From Acinetobacter equi (GTDB lineage Bacteria; Pseudomonadota; Gammaproteobacteria; Pseudomonadales; Moraxellaceae): a stretch of DNA of 64,000 nucleotides. The stretch spans positions 2,666,001-2,730,000 of the forward strand of contig NZ_CP012808.1 of assembly GCF_001307195.1 (NCBI RefSeq), written 5' to 3'. The notes under the pieces are model-generated. The model made no database searches, was not told where the DNA came from, and saw only the letters and a list, made by a program, of their open reading frames with translations. The number at the start of each line of letters is the position of its first letter. Position 1 is the stretch's first letter. Shown piece after piece: positions 1 to 10,893 of this stretch. The translations under genes and the position numbers were made by a program.

Positions 1-1
1 C

Positions 2-778
2 CGTGCGGCTTGTGATGATATTGGTTATCCAAATTTTGTAAAACCTGTTATGTCTTCTTCAGGTAAAGGTCAGTCACGCGTTAAAAGCTTTGATGAAGTT
101 GATGCTGCTTGGAAATATGCTCAAACAGGCGGTCGTGTTAATCAAGGCACAGTGATTGTTGAATCTCAAATTGATTTCGATTTTGAAATTACATTATTAA
201 CAGTACGTGCAAAAAATCCTGAAACTGGTGAAATCGAAACATCATATTGTGATCCGATTGGACACCGTCAAGATGACGGTGATTATGTTGAAAGTTGGCA
301 GCCTCAAGCAATGACAGTAGTTGCTTTAGATGAAGCAAAAAGAATTGCACATAAAGTCACAACTGCACTAGGTGGTTGCGGTATATTTGGTGTCGAACTA
401 TTTGTAAAAGCAGATAAAGTATGGTTTAGTGAGGTCTCACCTCGCCCACATGATACTGGACTTGTCACCTTAGCATCTCAATTCCAAAGTGAATTTGAAT
501 TACATGCTCGTGCTATTTTAGGTCTTCCAGTCAATACAGAACGTCATAGTATTGCTGCAAGTGCTGTTATTTATGCTGGTGTAGATGATAAAAACTTGTC
601 ATTTTCTGGCTTAAATTTTGCTTTAGCCCATCCAAATACTGATTTACGTCTTTTTGGAAAACCCGAAGGCTTTAAACGTCGTCGTATGGGTGTGGCAACT
701 GCACGTGCAGAAACAGTAGATCAAGCACGTGAACTTGCTCAAAATACAGCAAATCTTGTTAGTGTAAAGCAAAACTAA
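2..778 (+). CDS. purT: Formate-dependent phosphoribosylglycinamide formyltransferase 2 (C-terminal part)
   Basis: PurT is the ATP-grasp enzyme that uses formate and ATP to formylate GAR in purine synthesis. The reading frame is already open at base 2, ahead of the first internal ATG at 50, so the gene starts outside the window and only about 258 residues are seen. Visible family signatures are [11 protein letters not shown] (ATP-grasp nucleotide loop), [21 protein letters not shown] and [12 protein letters not shown] (metal-binding glutamates and substrate region), and a C-terminal RLFGKPEG block. It ends in a normal stop 21 bases before glnD, same strand. Family identity is confident; nothing can be said about the missing N-terminus. 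Confidence 0.95.
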   Translation, partial: RAACDDIGYPNFVKPVMSSSGKGQSRVKSFDEVDAAWKYAQTGGRVNQGTVIVESQIDFDFEITLLTVRAKNPETGEIETSYCDPIGHRQDDGDYVESWQPQAMTVVALDEAKRIAHKVTTALGGCGIFGVELFVKADKVWFSEVSPRPHDTGLVTLASQFQSEFELHARAILGLPVNTERHSIAASAVIYAGVDDKNLSFSGLNFALAHPNTDLRLFGKPEGFKRRRMGVATARAETVDQARELAQNTANLVSVKQN

Positions 779-799
779 TTTCAACATCATAATGGACAG

Positions 800-3472
800 A
801 TGTACATGATCAATACGCTTCCCTTGCTGAACTATGTAAAAAGTAGCCATGATATTCAAGCCATTAACCAGTGGCGTACCGATGTCGAAAATCAGTTACA
901 AGAATATTTTGATCAAGGTCTGTCCATTCGAGAAGTCATTCGTGCACGTTCAAATTTAATTGACGAAGCACTTCAATTTATTTGGCAACATGCAGGACTC
1001 GATCAAACCACATTAGCACTTTTTGCTGTAGGTGGTTATGGTCGTCGTGAAATGCTTCCCTATTCAGATGTCGACATCATGATTCTCTCTGAAGGAGAAA
1101 TGTCATCTGAAAATGAAGAGCTTATTTCAGCATTTATTTCATGCTTATGGGATGTCGGAAATTTTAAACCAGGTATTAGTGTCCGCACTATTCAAGACTG
1201 TATTACTCAAGCAACCAAAGATTTAACAGTAGCAACAAGCTTAATTGAAGCACGCTTCATCACAGGTAATGAATTATTAGCAAAATGGCCTCGAAAAATT
1301 GTTTCTCAAACATGGACAGATAAAACATTTTTTGATGCAAAAATGGAAGAGCAAACAAAGCGTTATGCTCAACATAATAATACAGAAAGTAATTTAGAGC
1401 CTGATATTAAAAATGCACCTGGTGGTATCCGAGATATTAATCAAATTGGATGGATTGCCAAACGACATTTTCGTGTTAACCGTATTTATGACTTGGTTCA
1501 TCTTGGCTTTATTTCAGAGTTTGAACTTGGTGTACTTGAAGAAGCTGAAAGCTTTTTATGGGAAATTCGCCATCATCTACATCGCTTAACAAAACGAGAT
1601 GAAAACCGATTATTATTTGATTATCAACGTGATATTGCATTAACTTTTGGCTACACACGAGAGGAAGGTCAATCTCTTAATTACCCAATTGAGCAATTCA
1701 TGAAGCGTTATTATCGAACTGCACAGCAAGTCTCAACGCTAAATGAAATGTTATTGTCTTATTTTAATGAGTCAGTCATTACACCTCGCTTACCGAGTTA
1801 TGAACGTCGAATTGAAGAAATTAATGATAATTTCAAATTAGTTGATGGTAAGCTCGCGGTTCAACATCATAAAGTCTTTGCAGAAAATCCAAGTGCTATC
1901 TTTGAGATTTTCTATTTATTAGCAAATCGTCCTGAAGTTGAGGGAATTCGTGCTCGAACATTAAGATTATTAACACTTGCAGCAAAAAGAATTGATCAGA
2001 CTTTTAGAGATAATCCAGTGCATCAAGCACTATTTATGGCAATTATCCGCTCACCTCACCGTTTATATGAAACGCTCATTGCAATGAAGCGCTATGGCGT
2101 TTTAGGAAACTATATTCCTGCTTTTGGGCAGATTATGGGACTTATGCAATATGATTTATTTCATATTTATACAGTAGATGCACATACCCTTTTACTTCTA
2201 CGCAATCTTAATCGTTTTAAAGAACCTGAGTTTGCAAAAGACTTCCCTGTGGTTAGCTCTGTTTTCCAACGTATGGGGCGTCGAGATATTGTATATTTAG
2301 CTGCAATTTTCCATGATATCGCCAAAGGTCGCGGTGGTGACCACAGTGAGCTTGGTGCAAGTGATGCCATTGAATTCTGCCGATTACATGGCTTTACAGA
2401 GCGAGAATGTAATCTCGTTGCATGGCTGGTAAAAAATCATTTACAAATGTCTGTAACCGCTCAGAAAAAAGATATTTCTGATCCTGATGTTGTTAAAGAA
2501 TTTGCAGAAAAAATGGGCGATATGGAGCACTTAGATTATCTCTATACCCTAACAGTTGCTGATATTAATGCCACAAATCCAACACTTTGGAATACATGGC
2601 GAGCATCACTTATGCGCCAGCTTTATACACATGCACGTGATGTTATTCGTTCAGGTTTGGGCCGCCCTGTCGATTATCAAATGCTCATTGAAGATGCCAA
2701 ATTTACAGCAAGTGAAAAGCTCGTCAACGACTTCTCACTGGATGATGTTGAAAAAGTTTGGCAAGAATTAGGCGATGAATATTTCCTTAAAGAATCAGCA
2801 GATGAAATTGCTTGGCATACTCGTGCTATTTTACAACACGGCGATAATCCTGCACCCCTTGTTTTAATGCGTGCACATCGTAAATATGCTCAAGATGCAG
2901 TACAAATCTTTATTTACACACAAGATAAGCCTAATTTATTCGCTACCACAGTAGCTATCCTTGATCGTATGAATCTAGATGTTCAAGATGCGCGTATTAT
3001 TACTGCGGAAAAGGCATTTAGCTTAGATACCTACGTAGTGCTTGATCGTTTTGGAACATTACTCACAGATCCTGAACGTGAAGATATTGTGATTCAATCT
3101 TTAATTAAAGCATTAAGTCAATCAGATAAATATCCTGGTTTAATGCAACGCCGCATTCCACGTCAATTACGCCATTTTGATATTGAAAATACAGTCGATA
3201 TCACATTAAATGAAGCTCTAAATCAAAATATGGTTGAAATTGCAACCCTTGATCATCCTGGCTTACTTGCGAAAGTTGGCGGGTTATTTATGATGCAAGG
3301 TCTTGATATCCATTCTGCAAAAATTGCCACATTAGGTGAGCGTGCAGAAGATGTTTTCTACGTCACTAAAAAAGATGGTTCACCTATGACCGCAGATGAA
3401 GCAGATCTTTTTGCAACACGCTTAAAATCCGCACTAGACGAAGCTTCAAATCAAGTCTGTGGCCAACATTAA
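800..3472 (+). CDS. glnD: Bifunctional [protein-PII] uridylyltransferase / uridylyl-removing enzyme
   Basis: GlnD is the cytoplasmic nitrogen sensor that uridylylates PII proteins when glutamine is low and removes UMP when glutamine is high. The 890 residues show the full domain order: nucleotidyltransferase with GGYGRRE at 78-84 and the metal aspartates of SDVD at 89-92, a central HD phosphohydrolase domain with the HD pair near residue 505 (FHDIAKG), and two C-terminal ACT domains (about 705-785 and 812-890) that sense glutamine. Length matches the usual size. Two near starts exist, ATG at 800 and ATG at 806, with no strong ribosome site to decide. dapC follows after 26 bases, so the two are probably cotranscribed. 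Confidence 0.96.
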   Translation: MYMINTLPLLNYVKSSHDIQAINQWRTDVENQLQEYFDQGLSIREVIRARSNLIDEALQFIWQHAGLDQTTLALFAVGGYGRREMLPYSDVDIMILSEGEMSSENEELISAFISCLWDVGNFKPGISVRTIQDCITQATKDLTVATSLIEARFITGNELLAKWPRKIVSQTWTDKTFFDAKMEEQTKRYAQHNNTESNLEPDIKNAPGGIRDINQIGWIAKRHFRVNRIYDLVHLGFISEFELGVLEEAESFLWEIRHHLHRLTKRDENRLLFDYQRDIALTFGYTREEGQSLNYPIEQFMKRYYRTAQQVSTLNEMLLSYFNESVITPRLPSYERRIEEINDNFKLVDGKLAVQHHKVFAENPSAIFEIFYLLANRPEVEGIRARTLRLLTLAAKRIDQTFRDNPVHQALFMAIIRSPHRLYETLIAMKRYGVLGNYIPAFGQIMGLMQYDLFHIYTVDAHTLLLLRNLNRFKEPEFAKDFPVVSSVFQRMGRRDIVYLAAIFHDIAKGRGGDHSELGASDAIEFCRLHGFTERECNLVAWLVKNHLQMSVTAQKKDISDPDVVKEFAEKMGDMEHLDYLYTLTVADINATNPTLWNTWRASLMRQLYTHARDVIRSGLGRPVDYQMLIEDAKFTASEKLVNDFSLDDVEKVWQELGDEYFLKESADEIAWHTRAILQHGDNPAPLVLMRAHRKYAQDAVQIFIYTQDKPNLFATTVAILDRMNLDVQDARIITAEKAFSLDTYVVLDRFGTLLTDPEREDIVIQSLIKALSQSDKYPGLMQRRIPRQLRHFDIENTVDITLNEALNQNMVEIATLDHPGLLAKVGGLFMMQGLDIHSAKIATLGERAEDVFYVTKKDGSPMTADEADLFATRLKSALDEASNQVCGQH

Positions 3473-3498
3473 CTTTACTTACTCGGTATTTATTTTTC

Positions 3499-4668
3499 AT
3501 GAACTCTAGTTTGTCTTTATTGCACCCTTATCCATTTGAAAAGTTAAATCGACTTTTTCAAGATATACAACCTGCAAATTTACCTTTGATTCCTTTATCA
3601 ATTGGTGAACCAAAGCATCCTGCTCCAGAGTTTGTGAAACAAGCAATTATTGATAACTTTAATCACCTTTCAACTTATCCAAATAGTAAAGGTCTTCCCG
3701 AATTACGTGAAAGTATTGCAAATTGGTTAACTCGTCGCTTTAAGCTTAATCAAATCAGTGCCGAAACAAATGTATTACCTGTATCAGGTACTCGTGAAGC
3801 TATTTTTTCTTTTGTGCAAGCTTTGATTAAACGTGAAGATTCACCTTATGTAGTAATGCCGAATCCATTTTATCAAATTTATGAAGGTGCTACATTACTT
3901 GCAGGTGCACAACCATATTTCATCAATTGTACTGAAGAAAATGGCTATTTAGGCGACTTCGATGCTGTACCTGCTGAAGTTTGGGAAAAGACCGCTCTTT
4001 TATTTGTTTGTACACCAGGCAATCCTACTGGTGCTGTATTGTCTAAAGAACAATTCAAACAATTAATTGCTCTTTCAGATAAATATAACTTTGTTATTGC
4101 ATCAGATGAGTGCTATTCAGAATTATGGTTTGATGAAGCACCTACAGGCTTACTTGAAGTATGTGCTGAAATCGGACGTGATGATTATAAAAATTGCGTT
4201 GTATTCCATTCACTTTCTAAGCGTTCAAATTTACCTGGTATGCGTTCTGGCTTTGTTGCTGGGGATGCGGCATTGCTTAAACCATATTTGCAATATCGTA
4301 CTTATCATGGTGCTGCAATGCCTGTTCAACATCAAATTGCATCAATTTCTGCATGGGATGATGAAACTCACGTTGAAGAAAATCGTAAACTTTATCGTGC
4401 AAAATTTGAATTATTCCAAAATGAATTAGGTCACTTATTACCATTACAAAAACCAGATGCTGGTTTTTATTATTGGTTAAAAGTAGACAATGATGAAGCA
4501 TTTGCCAAAATGCTCATGGAAAAAGCACATATTAAAGTACTTCCTGGACGTTATTTATCTCGTGATACTAAACAAGGTAATCCGGGTGAAAATCATGTGC
4601 GTATGGCGCTTGTAGCAGATATTGAACAATGTGAACAAGTGATTCAACGACTTAAATCAATTCTATAA
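3499..4668 (+). CDS. dapC: Succinyldiaminopimelate transaminase
   Basis: A PLP-dependent fold-type I aminotransferase of 389 residues. DapC converts N-succinyl-2-amino-6-ketopimelate to N-succinyl-LL-diaminopimelate in lysine and peptidoglycan synthesis. Visible hallmarks are the N-terminal SIGEPKHPAPEFV, NPFYQIYEGA, CTPGNPTG, SDECYSELWFDE (cofactor aspartate and tyrosine) and the Schiff-base lysine in HSLSKRSNLPGMRSG. The last motif and the position next to glnD are typical of DapC rather than AspC-type enzymes. It is followed by a clear terminator, closing the purT-glnD-dapC run. The assignment rests on family resemblance; other subgroup I aminotransferases remain possible. Confidence 0.88.
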   Translation: MNSSLSLLHPYPFEKLNRLFQDIQPANLPLIPLSIGEPKHPAPEFVKQAIIDNFNHLSTYPNSKGLPELRESIANWLTRRFKLNQISAETNVLPVSGTREAIFSFVQALIKREDSPYVVMPNPFYQIYEGATLLAGAQPYFINCTEENGYLGDFDAVPAEVWEKTALLFVCTPGNPTGAVLSKEQFKQLIALSDKYNFVIASDECYSELWFDEAPTGLLEVCAEIGRDDYKNCVVFHSLSKRSNLPGMRSGFVAGDAALLKPYLQYRTYHGAAMPVQHQIASISAWDDETHVEENRKLYRAKFELFQNELGHLLPLQKPDAGFYYWLKVDNDEAFAKMLMEKAHIKVLPGRYLSRDTKQGNPGENHVRMALVADIEQCEQVIQRLKSIL

Positions 4669-4676
4669 ATATTCAT

Positions 4677-4709
4677 AAAAACACCTGTATTCAATACGGG
4701 TGTTTTTAT
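4677..4709 (+). terminator. Rho-independent terminator after dapC
   Basis: An inverted repeat (AACACC..GTAT / ATAC..GGTGTT, one G-T pair) is followed by a T run directly behind the dapC stop. Confidence 0.85.
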
Positions 4710-4885
4710 TTTCACATAAAGTTCACTCAATAAATGTATAAAAAATAAATCACAAAAAAAATATTAAACTTGAATCAAATCACCATAAAAACATAAGTTT
4801 ACTTAACATTACATGCACACACTATGCATTCAATTAGAAGTTGCTATGAATAGATAATCATCATGTGAAATGGATAATTTTATAA

Positions 4886-6646
4886 ATGTACTATACCAAC
4901 GGAAATTACGAAGCATTTGCTCGTCCACGTAAACCTAAAAATGTCGATCAAAAATCGGCTTGGTTTGTTGGCTCAGGATTGGCCTCTCTTGCTGGTGCTG
5001 CTTTCTTGATTCGAGATGGCCAAATGTCAGGTCACAAAATTACTATTTTAGAAGAACAATCTATTCCTGGTGGTGCTTTAGATGGAATTAAAGAGCCTGA
5101 AAAAGGTTTTATTATTCGGGGTGGTCGTGAAATGGAAAACCACTTTGAATGCCTTTGGGATTTATTCCGCTCTATCCCTTCTTTAGAAATTAAAGATGCT
5201 AGTGTATTAGATGAATTTTATTGGTTAAATAAAGATGATCCAAACTATTCATTACAACGTGCAACGGTTAAGCAAGGTCAAGATGCACAAACCAATGGTT
5301 TATTTACATTAAGCGAAAAAGCACAAAAAGAAATTATTCATATTTTCCTTTCAACACGTGAAGAAATGGAAAATAAACGTATTAATGAAGTTTTTAGTCA
5401 AGAGTTTTTTGATAGTAATTTTTGGATGTATTGGCGAACAATGTTTGCATTTGAAGAATGGCATTCTGCACTAGAAATGAAACTCTATTTGCATCGCTTT
5501 ATTCATCATATTGGTGGATTACCTGATCTATCAACATTAAAATTTACCAAATATAATCAGTATGAATCTTTAGTTTTACCGCTTGTAAGTTGGCTAAAAA
5601 GTCACGGTGTTAAATTTCAATATGACACTACGGTTGAGGATGTTGATTTTAATATTTCATCAGAGCATTTGCAGGCAAGCCATATTCATTGGACACAGAA
5701 TGGAAAACAAGGTGGTGTTAAACTCAGTGAAAATGATCTGTTGTTTATTACCAATGGCTCACTTACCGAAAACTCAGATTGCGGTGACCATCAAACGCCT
5801 GCCCAAATTAAATATGGTGCTGCTCCCGCTTGGGATCTATGGAAAAAAATTGCACAAAAACATGATTCCTTTGGTCATCCTGAAAAATTTTGTTCAAATA
5901 TTGCTGAAACAAAATGGGAGTCTGCAACAGTTACAACTTTAGATCATCGTATTCCTGAATATATTCAAAAAATTGCAAAACGCGATCCATTTAGCGGCAA
6001 GGTTGTTACAGGAGGAATTGTTACTGCAAAGGATTCTTCTTGGTTACTTAGCTGGACAGTTAATCGTCAACCTCATTTTAAAAATCAACCTAAAGATCAA
6101 ATTGTAGTTTGGGTTTATTCTTTATTTGTTGAAAAAAATGGCGATTTTATTAAAAAACCAATGCAAGACTGTACAGGTGAAGAAATCACACAAGAATGGT
6201 TATATCACATGGGCGTACCTGTAGAAGATATTCCAGAACTTGCGCGTACTGGTGCAAAAACAGTACCTGTGATGATGCCTTATGTCACTTCATTCTTTAT
6301 GCCTCGCCAAGCTGGCGATCGTCCTGATGTTGTACCTGCTGGATCGAAAAATTTTGCATTCATTGGTCAATTTGCTGAATCAACACAACGAGATTGTATT
6401 TTCACAACAGAATATTCAGTTCGCACACCTATGGAAGCCGTATATACTCTACTCGATATTGAGCGTGGCATTCCTGAAGTCTTTAACTCAACTTATGACA
6501 TTCGTTGTTTGCTTGCAGCAACAGGCCGCTTAAGAGACGGTAAAGAACTTGATATTCCTGGCCCTAAATTTATTCGAAACTTATTACTTAATAAGTTAGA
6601 TGACACTCAAATTGGTTCACTACTCAAAGAATATAATTTGGTTTAA
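4886..6646 (+). CDS. ohyA: Oleate hydratase (myosin-cross-reactive antigen family)
   Basis: An FAD-dependent fatty-acid hydratase that adds water to the 9-double bond of oleate and related unsaturated acids to give 10-hydroxy acids. At 586 residues it has the usual length. The N-terminus carries the dinucleotide-binding segment WFVGSGLASLAGAAFLIRDG, then EEQSIPGGALDG and RGGREMENHFEC, which are family signatures. Further on are TNGSLTENS and a C-terminal FAD-binding block with GQFAESTQRDCIFTTEYSVR. The role is generally taken as detoxifying host or environmental unsaturated fatty acids. It is a single-gene unit with a 175-base leader, no strong ribosome-binding site, and a terminator shared with the convergent gpx-msrB pair. 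Confidence 0.93.
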   Translation: MYYTNGNYEAFARPRKPKNVDQKSAWFVGSGLASLAGAAFLIRDGQMSGHKITILEEQSIPGGALDGIKEPEKGFIIRGGREMENHFECLWDLFRSIPSLEIKDASVLDEFYWLNKDDPNYSLQRATVKQGQDAQTNGLFTLSEKAQKEIIHIFLSTREEMENKRINEVFSQEFFDSNFWMYWRTMFAFEEWHSALEMKLYLHRFIHHIGGLPDLSTLKFTKYNQYESLVLPLVSWLKSHGVKFQYDTTVEDVDFNISSEHLQASHIHWTQNGKQGGVKLSENDLLFITNGSLTENSDCGDHQTPAQIKYGAAPAWDLWKKIAQKHDSFGHPEKFCSNIAETKWESATVTTLDHRIPEYIQKIAKRDPFSGKVVTGGIVTAKDSSWLLSWTVNRQPHFKNQPKDQIVVWVYSLFVEKNGDFIKKPMQDCTGEEITQEWLYHMGVPVEDIPELARTGAKTVPVMMPYVTSFFMPRQAGDRPDVVPAGSKNFAFIGQFAESTQRDCIFTTEYSVRTPMEAVYTLLDIERGIPEVFNSTYDIRCLLAATGRLRDGKELDIPGPKFIRNLLLNKLDDTQIGSLLKEYNLV

Positions 6647-6671
6647 GATCACTGAGTTTTAATCATAAAAG

Positions 6672-6703
6672 AAAAAGAGATGTGAAATCACATCTCTTTT
6701 TTT
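6672..6703. terminator. Bidirectional terminator between ohyA and gpx
   Basis: A nearly perfect stem AAAAAGAGATGTG / CACATCTCTTTTT has an A run on one side and a T run on the other. It lies between two convergent genes and can serve both strands. Confidence 0.85.
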
Positions 6704-6721
6704 GTAGAACTTTAATTTTTT

Positions 6722-7201
6722 CTATTTTAATGCTGCTTCAATATCTGCTTCTAAAGCTTCTGGCTTCGTTGTTGGTGCATAGCGATTTACAACCAACCCA
6801 TTTTTACCAATTAAGAATTTAGTAAAGTTCCACTTAATGCCATTTCCTAATACACCTTTACTATTATTTGTTAAATATCTAAAAATAGTATGTGCTTCAG
6901 GACCTTTTACATTCACTTTAGAAAACATTGTAAAAGTGACACCATAATTTTTCTGACAAAATGCGCCAATTTCTTCATCAGAACCTGGATCTTGTCCACC
7001 AAATTGGTTACATGGAAAGCCTAAAACTTCAAAGCCTTGATCTTTATATTTTTCATACAACTTTTCAAGACCTGAAAATTGCGGGGTAAAACCACATTTA
7101 CTAGCCGTATTTACAATCAGTAAAACTTTACCTTCGTAGTCTTTTAGTGATTTTTCTGTTCCGTCTAGCAACTCAGCTTCAAATTGATAAATATTGCTCA
7201 T
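6722..7201 (-). CDS. Glutathione peroxidase family protein (cysteine type)
   Basis: A 159-residue thiol peroxidase of the GPx/BtuE family that reduces hydrogen peroxide and lipid hydroperoxides, in bacteria mostly with thioredoxin. The active-site block [11 protein letters not shown] holds the peroxidatic cysteine (Cys in place of selenocysteine). The glutamine and tryptophan of the catalytic tetrad are in [13 protein letters not shown] and IKWNFTKFL; the first also holds the likely resolving cysteine. Its start overlaps the msrB stop by four bases (ATGA), so translation is probably coupled and the two oxidative-repair enzymes are made together. Confidence 0.93.
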   Translation of the reverse strand: MSNIYQFEAELLDGTEKSLKDYEGKVLLIVNTASKCGFTPQFSGLEKLYEKYKDQGFEVLGFPCNQFGGQDPGSDEEIGAFCQKNYGVTFTMFSKVNVKGPEAHTIFRYLTNNSKGVLGNGIKWNFTKFLIGKNGLVVNRYAPTTKPEALEADIEAALK

Positions 7202-7617
7202 GGATAAGTTTCCTCATCACTTTTTTCGTCTGTCTTAAGATCTAGTGAAGCCGAATTTACACAGTAACGTAAGCCCGTTGGCTCAGGGCCATCTGGAAAT
7301 ACATGACCTAAATGTGCATCACATTGGTGACAAACAATTTCTGTTCTAACCATACCATGTGACAAATCTCGATGCTCTTCTATCGCAGAATTATTTTTTG
7401 GTTTATAAAAACTTGGCCACCCACAACCACTGTCATATTTCGTTTCAGAGCCAAATAACTCTGCTCCACAACAGCGACAATAGTACGTACCCTCTTGTTT
7501 TGTATTCCAATATTTACCTGTAAAAGCTGGCTCAGTTCCCTTTTGACGAGTAATACGAAATTCTTCTGGTGATAACTCTCTTTGCCATTCTCTGTCTGTT
7601 TTATTGAGTTTTCCCAT
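7198..7617 (-). CDS. msrB: Peptide-methionine (R)-S-oxide reductase
   Basis: MsrB reduces the R epimer of methionine sulfoxide in proteins using thioredoxin. The start at 7617 is chosen because AAGGAG lies about seven bases upstream; a longer frame to 7671 adds 18 residues that do not look like the family. The 139-residue protein has two CxxC zinc pairs (CRCCGAELF and [12 protein letters not shown]), the GCGWPSFY substrate motif and the catalytic cysteine in [10 protein letters not shown]. It is first in a two-gene unit with gpx. Confidence 0.95.
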   Translation of the reverse strand: MGKLNKTDREWQRELSPEEFRITRQKGTEPAFTGKYWNTKQEGTYYCRCCGAELFGSETKYDSGCGWPSFYKPKNNSAIEEHRDLSHGMVRTEIVCHQCDAHLGHVFPDGPEPTGLRYCVNSASLDLKTDEKSDEETYP

Positions 7618-7771
7618 GACTAACTCCTTTAAATCTTTTACATTCAATGTCATGCTTCTATACTCTTCCATATTTACGCTAGTACTTAAAAAATATCTAG
7701 CTAAATTTCAACATAGATTGTGATATTTCAGTAATCTATAATTTATAACTTACTTTTTATTGGATGGAATC

Positions 7772-9007
7772 ATGTCCGTTACAGGTAACACCTCTTCACG
7801 CGAAATTAAAAAATCTTCAAAACTCGAGCATGTATGCTACGACATTCGCGGACCTGTGTTACGAGCGGCCAATGAAATGGAAGAAGCCGGTCATAAAATT
7901 ATTAAACTTAATATTGGCAATCCAGCTCCTTTCGGCTTTGAAGCGCCACAAGAAATTATTAATGATATTGCACTAAATCTTCCTAATGCGATTGGCTATA
8001 CCGATTCAAAAGGTATTTTCCCTGCTCGTAAAGCTATTTGTCAGTACTACCAACAAAAAGGTATTTTAAATATGCACGTCAATGATGTGTATATTGGTAA
8101 TGGTGTATCAGAACTCATTGTTATGGCTATGCAAGGCCTACTTGATGATGGCGATGAAATGCTTATTCCTATGCCTGATTACCCATTATGGACAGCTGCT
8201 GTAAACTTATCTGGTGGTACAGCCATTCACTATAAATGTGATGAAGAAAATAGTTGGTATCCAGACATTGCAGATATGGAAAGTAAAATCACATCAAATA
8301 CCCGTGGTATTGTGATTATCAATCCAAACAACCCAACAGGTTCTGTTTATCCACGTCATGTTTTAGAACAAATTGTAGCGCTTGCAAAAAAACATGATCT
8401 TATTTTATTTGCTGACGAAATCTACGACAAAATTATCTATGACGGTATTGAACATGTTGCTGTTGCCGCTTTAGCTGGTGATCAATTATGTATCTCATTT
8501 AATGGTCTATCTAAAGCATATCGTATTGCAGGTTACCGTTCAGGTTGGATGGCAATTACAGGCAATAAATCACGTGCAGCAGATTATATTGAAGGTTTAG
8601 ACATGCTCGCATCTATGCGTTTATGTGCAAACCATCAAGCACAATATGCAATTCAAACAGCATTGGGTGGCTATCAATCTATTAATGATTTAATTCGCCC
8701 AGGTGGTCGCTTATACGAACAACGTAATATTGCATGGGAAATGCTGAATGAAATTCCAGGTGTTTCTTGTGTAAAACCTGAAGGTGCAATGTACTGCTTC
8801 CCTCGCTTAGATCCAAATGTCTACAATATTCAAGATGATGAAAAATTGATGTTAGACTTCCTCAAAGCAGAAAAAGTACTATTGGTACAAGGTACAGGTT
8901 TTAACTGGCCTACTCCTGATCATTTCCGCGTTGTATTCTTACCTGCCGAAAATGAATTACGTGAGGCAATGACTCGTTTAAGTCGTTTCTTGGCTAAAAT
9001 TCGTTAA
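7772..9007 (+). CDS. alaA: Alanine-synthesising pyridoxal-phosphate aminotransferase
   Basis: AlaA is the main glutamate-pyruvate aminotransferase that makes alanine. The protein matches the family nearly end to end: SSKLEHVCYDIRGPV, KLNIGNPAPFGFEAP, YIGNGVSELI, PMPDYPLWTAAV, INPNNPTG, FADEIYDKI, the Schiff-base lysine in FNGLSKAYRIAGYRSGWM, and LLVQGTGFNWP near the end. I choose the ATG at 7772 (411 residues) over a TTG at 7760 because TGGATGG sits at ribosome-binding distance before it. Single-gene unit closed by a terminator. Confidence 0.94.
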   Translation: MSVTGNTSSREIKKSSKLEHVCYDIRGPVLRAANEMEEAGHKIIKLNIGNPAPFGFEAPQEIINDIALNLPNAIGYTDSKGIFPARKAICQYYQQKGILNMHVNDVYIGNGVSELIVMAMQGLLDDGDEMLIPMPDYPLWTAAVNLSGGTAIHYKCDEENSWYPDIADMESKITSNTRGIVIINPNNPTGSVYPRHVLEQIVALAKKHDLILFADEIYDKIIYDGIEHVAVAALAGDQLCISFNGLSKAYRIAGYRSGWMAITGNKSRAADYIEGLDMLASMRLCANHQAQYAIQTALGGYQSINDLIRPGGRLYEQRNIAWEMLNEIPGVSCVKPEGAMYCFPRLDPNVYNIQDDEKLMLDFLKAEKVLLVQGTGFNWPTPDHFRVVFLPAENELREAMTRLSRFLAKIR

Positions 9008-9032
9008 TCATATTCAATTCAGTGAATATATA

Positions 9033-9062
9033 AAAAGGCACTTTTATTAGTGCCTTTTTATA
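9033..9062 (+). terminator. Terminator after alaA
   Basis: The stem AAAAAGGCAC / GTGCCTTTTT with an eight-base loop ends in a T run; it may also act on the opposite strand for the small gene at 9081. Confidence 0.85.
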
Positions 9063-9080
9063 CTTAAAATTAAATCAAAT

Positions 9081-9299
9081 TTATAATTTATCTAGTTCAT
9101 ATATTCCATAATTTCCAATAAATACCACCTCCCGATCTTCTATTGGCTTTTCCAAATGATTCGGCTTTTTAATCAGTAATCTATTTTTAGCTTCATCCAT
9201 AAAAATATAATCGGCAGGAAATTTATCAATCGCGAAGTTTTGATTAACCTTCAGCCATCCCAATTTTTCCATTTTGGAAGCAAAAAATTCATAAACCAT
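9081..9299 (-). CDS. Hypothetical protein, 72 residues
   Basis: I do not recognise this small protein. It is soluble-looking, with no signal peptide or membrane segment, and mixes aromatic and charged residues (FFASKMEKLGWLKV, IFMDEAKNRLLIKKP, VVFIGNYGIYELDKL). There is no convincing ribosome-binding site. Its 5' end butts onto a PhzF-like gene remnant on the other strand, so it sits in a locus that has been rearranged and may be a recent arrival or itself a fragment. Confidence 0.5.
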   Translation of the reverse strand: MVYEFFASKMEKLGWLKVNQNFAIDKFPADYIFMDEAKNRLLIKKPNHLEKPIEDREVVFIGNYGIYELDKL

Positions 9300-9301
9300 T
9301 G

Positions 9302-9430
9302 TTAATAGCGCAACAAGGTAGTACGCGCAAAGGACAACTTTATTGTGAGCTAAGTGATGATGGACAACGTGTTTATATCAGTGGACACGCCATTCTAATC
9401 ATGAGTGGGCAGCTTAGTATTCCCATTTAA
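9302..9430 (+). pseudogene. C-terminal remnant of a PhzF-family isomerase gene
   Basis: An open stretch ending in TAA at 9428-9430 reads QQGSTRKGQLYCELSDD, then GQRVYISGHAILIMSGQL. This resembles the C-terminal end of PhzF/YddE-type isomerases (glutamine-glycine turn, then the GHAI...G.L strand). No start codon and no upstream part of the fold are present; the preceding DNA belongs to an oppositely oriented small ORF. I infer a 5'-deleted gene. The match is from memory of the family and covers only about 40 residues. Confidence 0.5.
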
Positions 9431-9589
9431 TCTTAAGGAATTTTGAATTTTTAATAATACTTTTCACTATCTTATGATTATTTTTATACTGTAAATACAT
9501 CAATAAATAAAAATCACCCAAGAAATTATAAGCATTTTCTTACATAAATTATATTTTATCAGTTTAATAAAATAGGGTAAATTCAATAC

Positions 9590-9663
9590 GGTGTGATGAC
9601 TTAAAACTGAAAATAAATACGTTTTAATTTTTAAATGTAATACATATGCATCAGCATCACACC
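9590..9663. repeat. Nested inverted repeats upstream of ansB
   Basis: Perfect 9-base arms GGTGTGATG (9590-9598) and CATCACACC (9655-9663) enclose a second perfect pair, TTAAAAC (9601-9607) and GTTTTAA (9621-9627). The outer repeat ends 30 bases before the asparaginase start, so it lies in the promoter or leader. It could be a folded leader, a two-site operator or the relic of a small mobile repeat. The rest of 9431-9693 is A+T-rich with no gene. Confidence 0.5.
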
Positions 9664-9684
9664 TATTTGGAATAAGTTATTTAA

Positions 9685-10755
<1,071 letters not shown>

Positions 10756-10776
10756 TTTCTTCTAAATTAAAATTTC

Positions 10777-10814
10777 GCATAAAAAAGCACTAAAATTTTA
10801 GTGCTTTTTTATGC
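10777..10814. terminator. Perfect palindromic terminator after ansB
   Basis: A 38-base sequence with two perfectly complementary 19-base arms (GCATAAAAAAGCACTAAAA and its complement). It can terminate on either strand. Confidence 0.85.
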
Positions 10815-10893
10815 TCATTTGAGTGAGATACATAGCAATATTATGAGAATACGTTAAGCTAAATATAAATGTTCAATAACATGGAAAATTCAC

